From the NCBI GenBank assembly GCA_004151065.3, contig NWUY0300026322.1, positions 34,004-63,407 on the forward strand: DNA of 29,404 nucleotides. The letters are read 5' to 3'. The DNA is from Larix sibirica. Taxonomy: Eukaryota; Streptophyta; Pinopsida; Pinales; Pinaceae. The notes under the pieces are model-generated. The model did no database searches. It had not been told where the DNA came from and saw only the letters and a list, made by a program, of their open reading frames with translations. Positions 1-8,940 of this stretch are shown in pieces; position 1 is the first letter of the stretch; each line of letters opens with the position of its first letter. Position numbers and translations under genes: made by a program.

Positions 1-475
1 CATAGTACTGACCTCCTTTGAGATTATAACTCCATCGGAGTTCATCCTCTTCCTTACTAATGTGAATATGTCCCTTCACCAGTGAACCAACTAAAGAGTC
101 CCAGCTAGTCTTCCAGGTCCCCAACAGACCAAGCTCCTCTGCCGAGATCCAACCTTGATTCCAAACATTAGTACCTTCCAAATTAGATGTTATATTGAAA
201 GTGGCAATACCCCTACTCTAAATATGTTCAATGAGACCTTTCAATAAATGACCCTCATAAGCAAGACCCAAAATGGAGTCACACCACAACCTTATCGATC
301 TTCCATTCCCAACCTTCCATGCCAGATGTTGTCTAATAACCAAGAAGGTGTTAGCGAGGGCTCTCCACTAATTGGAGCTCTTAACAACAGATTTCTCCCT
401 GCAATGAATCCAATCCATCACCGAATCTGGAGCAATATACTTGGCCACTAGTATATGTTTCCATAGGCTTTCCTT
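1..475 (-). pseudogene. LINE (L1-type) ORF2 C-terminal fragment, decayed
   Basis: Read on the minus strand from about 470 down to 1, one frame gives a continuous LINE-like protein interrupted by only two stops. It starts with a LW-x3-L-x2-KYI block and continues to the diagnostic motif WKVGNGRSIRLWCDSILG (about 265-320), the W-x-VGNG-x2-I-x-FW-x-D block found after the reverse transcriptase in plant L1-type ORF2 proteins. A second block near the left edge, ending DELRWSYNLKGGQYY, matches the segment leading into the zf-RVT region. The frame runs off the window at base 1, so the 3' part of the element lies outside. In-frame stops (one about 50 codons in, one about 45 codons later) show it is not functional. 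An N at 476 marks its 5' limit here. The family assignment is secure; the exact LINE clade is not. Confidence 0.85.
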
Positions 476-476
476 N
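476..476. other. single N, probable contig join
   Basis: One undetermined base lies exactly between the RNase H-like fragment and the LINE C-terminal fragment. The other Ns of the window (15732-15733 and 18797) also sit exactly at breaks in sequence logic, so this N is probably a join and not a miscalled base. Confidence 0.55.
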
Positions 477-570
477 CAAGTGAATTATGCTGTCTATATA
501 TATGTTCAAAGGATATAGTCTTGAAGAAATGTATAGCTTCCTTAATTCTGCGGCACCAGTAATGTAAGGA
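477..570 (-). pseudogene. RNase H-like fragment of a retroelement
   Basis: On the minus strand, 570 down to 477 reads as an open stretch of about 31 codons containing RRIKEAIHFFKTISFEHIYR followed by QHNSL. This resembles the C-terminal end of the RNase H domain of plant LINEs, where a SF-x-H-I-x-R-x-x-N-S-L-A-D pattern is usual. The expected A-D would fall exactly where the single N (476) sits. In a normal LINE the RNase H lies downstream of the region in the adjacent fragment (1-475), but here it is upstream on the same strand. The two pieces are therefore not one uninterrupted element. The assignment rests on a short motif. Confidence 0.5.
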
Positions 571-1950
571 GATCACATTTCATGAAAACCAAAATATCTG
601 GAAACTGCAAAAACACACCACAAATCAATCATCTCAGCCTTGGTATTAGTCTAACTATTTAGCAAAATGTAAAAAAAATGCAAAATAATCAATGTATAAT
701 GACTTATTACTATGCCTAATTTGGCGAGTGAAAGAGTCTATATGTAAAATTCAATACTATATTCAGCTGGAAAAAAAATTCAACACTATATGCAAATGGA
801 ATGAACAACGTCCACGATAGCGAGTGCCAAGCGAAACTCTGAATCGAAGTCCTTGTTTCAAATGTAACTTTAAAAGCATTAAAAAACATAAGAGATCAAA
901 ATCAATGTTAACAGTATTTGAAGATTTCAAAGAAGATTGTGGGAAGTGCATGTGTGGTTGGCAATCAAAACAAACAAAGATTCAAATGTGCATGAAGAGC
1001 CACATATCGACCTTTGTTGCCAATTAGCGAGAGCCTATTTTCAATGAGTAAATAGATGAAAAGATGCTTATGACTAGGTTCAAACACAAAATACTAGTTT
1101 ATCTAGACTATAAACAATTGTGGACTAGTCTCTCAACTTGAAATGTGTAAAGATTGCTAGAATAACACTGCAAAAGCAACATGGCAATGTCCCTGGAATT
1201 TATAGTATTTTAGAACAAAAATACGCAAAGGGTTATTAATTTTACATACATCAACCCTTTGATCTATGCTTTTTCTTCATAATACAAAATTTAAAACATT
1301 TGAATCAATATTGGACTTGAAAATCTATTTCTAGGTCTAATATCTGTGCAAGACGTTGGACCCAAAGGAAATTTTCAAAAGTTAGCACTATAGAAAAGAA
1401 AGGATGGTTCCAGATGCATTTTTTCACTCCATTTTTCAAAAATATCTATTATTTCTAGAATTTAGTGGCAGTGCTACACCTTAAAAAACATTTCAGGCCT
1501 ACTAGAATTGATATATGAAATTTAAAGTCTCCTTCATCAAAATCATAGAACAATGCTACATATTCTAGTTATTTTTGGAGACTTGACAGTGAAATGTTTC
1601 AGCTTATTACGCTATATTCCAGTTAATCGCTTCTATATGTCAGATCAAGATGTACTGGAATATGTCTAAAATTCAATGAGAAATTAAATATTGCCCGGAA
1701 CTTCATTATGATCACAAATTTAACAGTGGCAGAGGCAACACAATAGAAACACATAACCAAGAAATTTATTTCATTACCCTTTGGTTTAGAGCAGAACAAC
1801 AGGCTCAATTTCAATTTTTCATATAGGTTTACCTCTAGTTCTGTTGTTGTCAGTTAATATAACCAAAGTTTTTAGAATACAATATAATAAAGTTCAAAAA
1901 AGTCAATTCAATTATAGATTTAAACCCAACTAAAATACCCAATGTTCACC
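571..1950. other. AT-rich intergenic sequence, no gene seen
   Basis: Only short chance open frames occur on either strand, none with a recognisable motif or coherent splice signals. There are scattered A-rich runs and no clear transposon termini. Confidence 0.6.
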
Positions 1951-2168
1951 AACACTAACGAATAATTTCTCAATTTCAAAGCAAACAAAATATTATAAGC
2001 ATGAGTTAAACCAATTCTTTAAACCAAGTCCATGTTCAAATGCCTTCAGATTTCAACTGTGAATATTTGGCCACACTAACAAATAATTTCTGAATCTCAA
2101 AGGAAATAAAATATCATAAGCATGATTTAAACCAATTCCATATCTAAACACCTTCACATTTCAACTGT
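1951..2168. repeat. imperfect tandem duplication, ~110-bp unit
   Basis: 1951-2060 and 2072-2168 are diverged copies of one another. Both start with a CACTAACRAATAATTTCT-like string, run through ATAAGCATGA and TTAAACCAATTC, and end CTTCA-x-ATTTCAACTGTG. The end of the second copy is also the start of the longer tandem pair that follows, so the duplications overlap. Confidence 0.75.
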
Positions 2169-2707
2169 GGGAAAACCCAAACCTTATTTTTAAAAATAAA
2201 TTAATGTTTTCCAACAAAAACAATGTTTACCGAGTACTGAAATTGAACGAAAAAACAGAACGTAAAATTTTGAAGCAATGCCTGAAATTGAGTTTGCCAA
2301 AACATGGTCAAAAGTTCAATCCACATGAAGGTCGATACTGCTAGTGACAAAAATTGAAGGCTAGCAAACCTAAACACCTCAAAGAACCAAATAACCAAAT
2401 ATATAACTTGGAGCTTAGGTAGAAAACATTATGCTTCACATTTCAACTGTGCGCAAATAAAAGCCTTTTTTTTAAAATAAATCAATGTTTTCCAACATAA
2501 AACAATGTTTACTAAGTATTGAAATTGAAGGAAAACACAGAACGTAAAAGTTTGAAGCGATGCTTGGAATTTAGTTTGCTAAAACAGAGTCAAAAGTTAA
2601 ATCTTCCTGAAGGTCCATACTACTAGTGAGAAAAATTGAATGCTAACAAATCCAGATAATTCAAAAAACCAAATAATATAACTTGGAGCCTATGCAGAAA
2701 ACATTCG
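2152..2707. repeat. imperfect tandem duplication, ~280-bp unit
   Basis: 2152-2432 and 2433-2707 are two head-to-tail copies. Both begin CTTCACATTTCAACTGTG, then share AATGTTTTCCAACA, ACAATGTTTAC, CAGAACGTAAAA, GTCAAAAGTT and AACTTGGAGC in the same order with small indels. Divergence of roughly 10-15 percent by eye says the duplication is not recent. No coding potential is seen. Confidence 0.85.
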
Positions 2708-3728
2708 ACAAATAGAGACTTAAATATTCAAGCAGCACCCAGATTTTAATATAAGTTGACCGACGGAGGATGAAGGACGAGCTGTGAACAGCATAATAAA
2801 AACAATCACACTTGAATGTATGACAATAAGCTTGATATCCAAAACCATTAGCATGATGCTAAGCCTGAATTCTGTCGCCCAATAAAGACATTGTAAGCAA
2901 AGTGAAAACAATGACAATTGAGCCTATGAGGAAAGGCTTGATATTGGAGGCCACCAGCATTGTTCGAGGGCTAGAAAAAAGAAATATATGGCAAATTTGC
3001 TAAGTGTTTGGGCAAGATTTTGTAGCAAATATGAAGCACACAATAAGAAACAGTGTATTAGGATTTGTCAGAATTTTGTTTGTTGAAGTCTATGCTAATT
3101 TTGATTTTGCGCAAGTCAATGACCATTCTTGGATCCCTATCTTTAAAAGCTATATCTTTAAATATGATAAAATGTTGTAGCAAAAAGTCGTATCTTGGGA
3201 CAATATGTCTCTATATTTAATTGATTTTGAGGGACGCATAAGCTTAAATTGTAGAAGCAATAATAAAAAAAGATTATGTGCTACTCCTACAAAGAATAAG
3301 CACAAAGTATTGATGGCTAAGTTGCATTTTGGCTCATATTTGCCGAGCAAAGAGAAATTGGGACATTGAGGCACTTTTGGTCTTGATAGTTGCCAGGATG
3401 AATTGAATTTTTTTGGTAGCATGGACTTGTAGGGTGTTAGGCCAGGCTGCACATATCAGAAGAATGTGAGTAGCTAGTTTTTCTTCTAATGTAGCAAGAG
3501 ACTAGTTGCTTGACTCCTATCCATAAGTTGGTGAATTCATATAGCTATTTAAAACAGTTTCCTTGTGTTTAACACCCTACTTCCTATAAACTTTTAATTG
3601 CTCAAGGATGGAAAATAAAAAATATATATTAAAGTGAAAAACAAAGACACTATATTGTTGTGCCACGTTGGTTGAAAGGAAATATAAAGTATTTAAACTA
3701 TGGGCTATGAACATGGTTCATAGCTTTT
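2708..3728. other. non-coding stretch, nothing recognised
   Basis: A 100-codon minus-strand frame (3150-3452) is the longest opening but has no recognisable motif and ends in AT-rich, hydrophobic-biased sequence typical of chance frames. No repeats or element ends were found. Confidence 0.5.
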
Positions 3729-4275
3729 GCTTACCCTATACCTCTTAATCAAATAGGAGGTGAGATGATTGACCATCCTGGAAAAGCGAATTAGGAGACA
3801 TCCAAGGATGTGATTTATGAGTCATTAATGAAATATTCAGGTCTTGTGCCTCAGGATGTGATTTATGAGACATCCAAGGATGTGATTTATTTCAGTCAAG
3901 AAGCTTACCCTATACCCGATGATTAGCTTAAATGTACCACAATTGAAGTTAGGATTGGTGGCATTATAAAAGAAGACACGTGATCACCGTCATGGAAGGA
4001 ATTTCTTAATCAAATAAGAGGTGAGATGATTGACCATCCTGGCAAAGCGAATTAGGAGACATCCAAGGATGTGATTTATGAGTCATTAATGAAGTATTCA
4101 GGTCTTGTGCCTCACAATTCTAACCCTGATCAAGTTAGAAGTGGAAGTGAAGATCTGGAACATGCAACAGCCCCTTATCTTATAACTGAATATTTATCAC
4201 CACATCGTAGTTTGAATGGACATATAATTGTAGACTTTTCTCCTAAAATCATGATCCCTAAGTCGATGTTTGAAT
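3729..4275 (+). pseudogene. decayed coding frame of unknown function
   Basis: One reading frame stays protein-like from about 3747 to a TAA at 4273-4275 although it is broken by several stops (TAG after PGKAN in both copies, TAG after AYPIPDD, TGA before SPSWKEFL). It reads through SPSWKEFLNQIRGEMIDHP, KDVIYESLMKYSGLVP and, after the last internal stop, an open tail of about 70 codons ending IMIPKSMFE. A segment of about 105 bp (3743-3850) is repeated at 4002-4110, and shorter pieces (DVIYETSKDVIY) are repeated again in the same frame. I do not recognise the family. The maintained frame suggests descent from a real exon, perhaps a last exon followed by a 3' UTR. It is flanked by a 22-bp inverted repeat. 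Confidence 0.5.
3743..4110. repeat. direct repeats inside the unknown frame
   Basis: CTTAATCAAATA-x-GAGGTGAGATGATTGACCATCCTGG and the following ~80 bp occur at about 3746-3850 and 4004-4110 with only a few differences. GGATGTGATTTATGAG and CATCCAAGGATGTGATTTAT recur within 3800-3890, and GCTTACCCTATACC occurs at about 3729 and 3903. The pattern fits successive tandem duplications that kept the reading frame. Confidence 0.8.
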
Positions 4276-4298
4276 AAAGCTTCTTGACTGAAATAAAT
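3885..4298. repeat. 22-bp perfect inverted repeat flanking the unknown frame
   Basis: The 22 bases at 3885-3906 (ATTTATTTCAGTCAAGAAGC plus TT) are the exact reverse complement of 4277-4298. The arms enclose 370 bp containing most of the unknown frame, and the match does not extend beyond 22 bp on either side. The match is too long for chance; it could be a terminal inverted repeat or a templated local inversion. Confidence 0.8.
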
Positions 4299-4595
4299 GA
4301 CTGATAATTCAAGGTCAAGTACATACTAGTTTTGATAAATGACTGATAGTTTGTTTCCTTTTCTGAGAATGAATGTTGTTGTTGTGTCTCAGTTTAGTGA
4401 TTTGGATTATATGTCCATATTTTCCTTGATGGAGCTGGAACTTGCACGGTTGCAACAATGTTTTTAACCACATTTTATTTGCTTGTCAAAAATAACATTT
4501 TCGTGAAAGCTATGTTGGATCTTAGTCATTCCTCTCAAAAGTTAATTAATTTATTTCTTGACATATCGTCAATTACAACTTTTATAGGATAAATC
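4299..4595. other. non-coding, nothing recognised
   Basis: T-rich sequence on the plus strand that could be an old 3' untranslated region of the preceding frame. There is no element boundary or frame of note. Confidence 0.4.
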
Positions 4596-5117
4596 TTATG
4601 TTAAGATCCATTTTTGGCACATAAAATTATAGAAACTATTCGAGAAACCCCAACTATCAGTGCCATGCAAAGCAACCCCAACTTGCAGAGGCATCATCCA
4701 ACTGTAATTAAGCTGCAACATCATATCTGAAAGCTGTTGAGCATCCACAGCCATGTAATTTACAATCCGTCCAACTCCATGAGCGCCTTGCCTAGTAGAA
4801 CTAGACAATCTTAGACCCTTTCTGTATAAAGTCGTGATCAGAGTAGACCTTATCAGCATCCCCAACTTTTGACACCGAAATTTATGCTGATGGGAACAGA
4901 GAACCTTAGTGGATTTTGCTAAAAGTAGTATCAATACAAGCACATAGCCCTCATAAGGAAAGCTCTGATCTCTAGATGTAAAATCAATAAATCTTTGTAT
5001 CAAAACTGGGCCAATATACATCACACACATTTTTGCAATGTCCAGAAATGCAGTAAGTGCAAGATTTGGCCAAAAGCATCGAAGCAATGTAAGGCGTACA
5101 GGGTGTTGATGTTCCAC
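4596..5117 (-). pseudogene. ABCC (MRP-type) transporter fragment
   Basis: The minus strand encodes part of the first transmembrane domain of a plant ABC subfamily C transporter, a full-size ATP-driven exporter of conjugates normally about 1,500 residues long. Family blocks appear in order: [74 protein letters not shown] and [19 protein letters not shown]. About 150 residues match; after MPLQVGVAL the frame departs from the family and soon ends, with a family-like continuation seen only after a frame change. Just upstream, on the minus strand, an AG (…AACATAG) could be an old splice acceptor. No nucleotide-binding domain, Walker motif or further exon is found on this strand toward 1. It is an isolated exon-sized fragment, most likely a pseudogene or captured piece. 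Confidence 0.85.
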
Positions 5118-6193
5118 TATGTTATTAGGCTAGTTTGATTTCAAAACCTCAAACCTATATAATTACATTGTCACCCCTAACACTTATGAAGTTTGAACAC
5201 TTATGCCTTAAAGATATATAGATTATAACCCTTAGCCCCTATAATTGTAACAATTAACCCTTTATAAATTAAAGCATAGCCATTAACCCTTATAAATTAT
5301 ATATGTGTTTCATTATATACTATAACCATCATCTTTCACATCACTGAAAAATAAAATCAAGGAAAGAAGGCTATTGTATCCCAAGGAGAGGGTTTTATAA
5401 TTTGTAAGCACTCGCTGATAAGTTTTCTGAAACCGAATCCTAGACTGTTGCTTTTGAGATCTCAGAAATTCTTAGTTAGGATGTTGAATTTGCAGTGTTA
5501 CCAGACACTTCCAAGTTCAAGTTGATTCTTGTCGTTAGATTTTGCTCTTTTAGGAAGCCGAGTAGGATTATCCTATTCTGACTTAGCCCCCAGTCATACT
5601 TGCAATTTCGGCTCGTGAATATTTACTAAAACTAGTAAACCAAATGCGAGTCAGATTGACTCTTTAAGTTAGACTCGGTCTCAAGAAACTCTTGCCCTAC
5701 TCCGATGTCCTGCCTGGAAGCTTTTCAGAAACCATAACCGGTACAAAACATCCCGAAAATTCCTCATAATGTTTCCAGGGATGTCTCTTGTCCAAAAATG
5801 CCAAAAATAATGCATATCCTCATCACAGATGATAAAATTGACTTTCAATCTTGCTACCGCCGACTATACAGGTACAATAGACATACATTTGTATGATTTT
5901 TCTTTGGTGGCAATTCGCAAAGACCCTTGGTAGCTACATCCTTTTTTTACTTTAACAAGAAATCCTTGGTGGATAAATTGCAATATGGATCTAGTGGTTA
6001 AATTGTGTAGATATCACTGATTTAGGAATGAGATTTGGTTTAATTTAAAACTTTGCGACCAAATTTCTGATTTGAGAATTAGTTGTAACTCGAATCACTG
6101 GCACATATTCCCATTGGGTACTAAAATATGTAATTATCTTGTCAATTGGCCCAAAATAAAAAAATGGCTAAAAATAACAACTGATTAAACTAG
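5118..6193. other. non-coding, nothing recognised
   Basis: 5118-5350 is AT-rich with repeats of the type AACCCTTATAAATTA. 5390-5780 is more balanced in base composition but has no open frame of note. No LTR ends or RNA genes were identified. Confidence 0.45.
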
Positions 6194-6393
6194 ATCTCAC
6201 TATTCCTCGTAAAATTGTTGGCCCCTTGGCCGAAAACCTTGAGCTTTGCACACAGTGTTTTTCTACTCTACAAGTTCAGTCATTGGGATTTCTGCTGAGT
6301 TGTGGAAATTGGGATAACAGTTTCAGAGTTATATCTTTGAATGATGGGCGTATGGTTCAAAGCATAAGGCAGCACAAAGACCTAGTCAGTTGT
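6194..6393 (+). pseudogene. BEACH/WD40 protein (SPIRRIG-like) exon fragment
   Basis: The plus frame reads PRKIVGPLAENLELCTQCF, then FLLSCGNWDNSFRVISLNDG and RMVQSIRQHKDLVSC. This matches the WD40 region that follows the BEACH domain in large plant BEACH proteins of the SPIRRIG/BCHA type (several thousand residues, membrane trafficking and mRNP biology). A candidate acceptor (…AACTAG, 6188-6193) precedes it and a GT at 6394 follows SC, where the similarity stops, so it looks like one intact exon. No neighbouring exons of the protein are visible in either direction. The downstream frame to about 6637 is not WD40-like. One exon alone points to a duplicated gene fragment. Confidence 0.8.
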
Positions 6394-6629
6394 GTTTCAT
6401 CCCACACATCAATTACAAAACACTTCGCTTCAATTGAATTTCATTTATGTGAGAAGGTTTCTATTGAATGGTATGTTGAATTCACTATAAGCTCCTTTCT
6501 TCTACAATTATTTAAGCATTTTTCCATTTTCCAAAGCTATGATACTAAGTCTTCAAACTTCAAAGTACCAAAACCGCATAAAGGTGCAAAACGAAAACAC
6601 TTACCAAGTTGTTCGAGTTCTACACAAGA

Positions 6630-7379
6630 AGTCTACTGAATTGTTAGTGGCCTTTGCTTGCCTCGACAGAGTTGAAGTTCGAGCTTGGAAAGAGGCGGAG
6701 TTGCTGTTGGTTCAAAGCTAACAAATGGAACTCGATCTGCCACCGGTGAATCTGCTCGATCTCCAACAGGCTCAGCTGTTTCCTTAAGTGGAACTCGCTA
6801 GTTGTCCATGTTCAAGCTTGAAGAGAGATGGATACAGGAGATCTCGTCTACGTTCGAGCTTGAAGAGAGGCAGGGGATACAGGCGGAGTATCAGTTCGTC
6901 GAACGCAGGGGAGGAAGGGGATCGATCAATGGAAGACTTGACTGTAGTAGGAGGGTTCTCCCTCGCTCGACGTTCAAAATCCCATGCATTAACTGCAAGG
7001 TTCTCCCTCGCTCAAGGCAATCGGATTATGATTCGTTCTCGGATTCTGTCAGAATCCTAGCGGCGTGGGGACCCGCAGTGATCTAGGAAGGGCCGGAGGT
7101 TGCCGTCATCGGAGGTTGTTGTCGCCGAAGGGGGAAGTCGAACGACCGGCAGAAGAGGGGACGGCGTGAGGTCTCTCTCAACGGCACCTGGTGGGCCCCG
7201 GGTGCATATGGTCGAGAGAATAGCCCACTTCAATAAGATCTTCCTCTCTGCTCATTTTTTTTGTTATTTGGTACAATCACCAGCTGGGCCTATATGTGAG
7301 AAAAGGACAGTGCATAGCAGCGTGAATATCGGATTGGAGATGACATCAAGGTGGACAGATGTCAGGTGAAACCCCCTCC
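6630..7379. other. CpG-rich block
   Basis: Compared with the surrounding AT-rich, CpG-poor sequence this block is clearly richer in G+C and in CG dinucleotides, for example around 6850-7000 and 7060-7210. Several frames are open for 80-95 codons (plus strand 6788-7060, 6802-7086 and 7100-7369), but three overlapping frames open at once is expected of GC-rich sequence lacking stops and none gives a recognised protein. A short plus frame at 6722-6808 reads TNGTRSATGESARSPTGSA and ends GTR-stop, which looks protein-like but is unassigned. Alternatives are a promoter/5' UTR region of a lost gene or part of a transposon. Confidence 0.5.
6810..6893. repeat. 42-bp imperfect tandem repeat
   Basis: Two units of 42 bp, 6810-6851 and 6852-6893, both begin GTTC-R-AGCTTGAAGAGAG and contain GGATACAGG. 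A third, more distant GTTCGAGCTTGGAAAGAGGC lies at about 6677. A separate short repeat, GGTTCTCCCTCGCTC, occurs at 6954 and 6999. Confidence 0.7.
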
Positions 7380-8126
7380 TGTTTTTCGAGGCTGACCTCA
7401 TATATATTCAACCAATAAAAAATTAGAAAAATGAAAATTATAATAAATAAAATTTAAATTTCAAATGTTAAACCTTGGCTTAGAGAAAATTAATCTATTG
7501 TACGGTCAGTTTAATAGCTCCGCGCTCCGCGCAAATCATATATGTCAAAGACATAATAATATAACTCCATAATAAATATAAAGATAAATAACAAATATAA
7601 TACATAAAATAAATATAGTATGAGAAAGGCACACGGCTCTCTTCAAAGTTGTATTTATAATGTGGGACCACCCAATTAAAACATCATTCATTTTTTCCTA
7701 TTCGGATATACATTTGTATATTTCGGTTTTAACAATTAAAAGTCTCAATACATAATGTGCTTCCGCTATAATTGGTATTGGAGCAAATCATACAAGATCG
7801 TACACAAAAGTGATGTCAATTCTGGCCATATTGTCCATGTCATACAAGTATATCGCCAATTTAGTAGTAATCAATAATCATCACACCTTATGTTGCCACT
7901 GTACATGTGTGGGCTTCCATCACATGAACCATTGTGGTACATTTCATATTGTTGACATACCGATCATTTCTCCATCTGTTTGTACATGTTTCGGAAACTA
8001 TACACCTATATAGATCATACATACAACTCTCCTAAATTAAATATATAGTCATAGCTCTACAAATTTGCAAGTGTGATCTATTAATTGAAGACACGTGGAA
8101 TTAAGACAACAAAATGGATACCATTC
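7380..8126. other. AT-rich non-coding stretch
   Basis: Very AT-rich, with ATAAATA-type runs at 7550-7615. The only contrast is the GC-rich string GCTCCGCGCTCCGCGC at 7517-7532. A 67-codon frame at 7810-8013 shows no motif. Confidence 0.5.
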
Positions 8127-8129
8127 CTA

Positions 8130-8940
8130 AAATAAATAAAGAAGTGTAGAGCCATAAGGTTCTTGTTCTGAGCATTGGCAAAGTTCCTTCCTAGGATGTG
8201 CATCATATTTTTGAAGTTTTTGGACATCATATTTTTGAAGTTTTTGGACTTGTTTGTTGAAAGGTGAACTTTGATGCTTTTTGGGTTGTAATTTCATGCT
8301 CATGTTGCAATTGGTGTTGTAAACTGGCTTTCCCTTTTGATGGAACCTAGACATTGTTAACCTTTTTAAGTTGAGGAATATACTTTTTAGGTGGAATTGT
8401 TGTTTTTCTTGCCTCTTTTCTTGGAACCTTGATTTCATCATTCCACTTAAAAGGTGGGACATATTTTATGGTTACGTTTTGCGTTTTGTTTTTTTTGGTA
8501 CTATTTCTTGTTTGTGGCACATCATAATCATTACTATTTGGTAGGATGCATGAAATCTATTATAACGATACTTTTGTTGTGTTTTGTCATTGTTTAAATC
8601 TAGGTTGTATGTTATAGTGATTTCATTTTATGGGGTCAAGAAGTTTGGACTTCCTAGCAGATCCTTGTAGGTAACTGGTTCGATCATTGACTCATCACAC
8701 CTTTCAAAGGATTGGCCAATCCTTTATTTATGCTCATTAATTATCTTTGTTGTTTCGTCCCTGGCATTGTTTCTTAATCTTAATAGGGTTTTCCATTGAG
8801 ACTCGGACTCTCCCATTGTCTTGTTAAGACGCTCTCTAAATGTGTATGTTATCTTGATATGACCATCTCTAATTGTTTTAGATGCCTCTTCCATTATTCT
8901 ATCGAGTTTTCTCCTAATTCGCCATAATGATAAACATGTG
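8130..8940 (-). pseudogene. decayed coding frames of unknown protein
   Basis: The minus strand keeps protein-like reading in two segments. From about 8920 down to 8650 it reads as a charged, probably coiled-coil stretch (RRKLDRIMEEASKTIRDGHI, TFRERLNKTMGESESQWKTL, RDETTKIINEHK). From about 8530 to 8200 another frame gives a lysine/proline-rich segment (VPPFKWNDEIKVPRKEARK, TTIPPKKYIPQLKKVNNV). Stops and a frame change separate and interrupt them. I do not recognise the family; a transposon gag- or ORF1-like protein is possible because of the basic, coiled-coil character. An alternative open frame of 111 codons (8127-8462) overlaps the second segment but is less protein-like. Confidence 0.35.
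8201..8248. repeat. 24-bp perfect tandem repeat (2 units)
   Basis: CATCATATTTTTGAAGTTTT plus TGGA occurs twice without a mismatch at 8201-8224 and 8225-8248. Being a multiple of three it keeps the minus-strand frame, repeating PKTSKI-stop-C in the protein-like frame. Confidence 0.9.

Noticed and set aside
3150-3452. 100-codon minus-strand frame as a gene
   Set aside because: No recognisable domain, and poly-Leu and poly-Phe runs come from AT-rich DNA; no splice or upstream context.
7517-7532. GCTCCGCGCTCCGCGC as a Helitron 3' hairpin
   Set aside because: GC-rich and partly self-complementary, but no CTRR end, no A/T insertion context and no matching 5' TC end were found.
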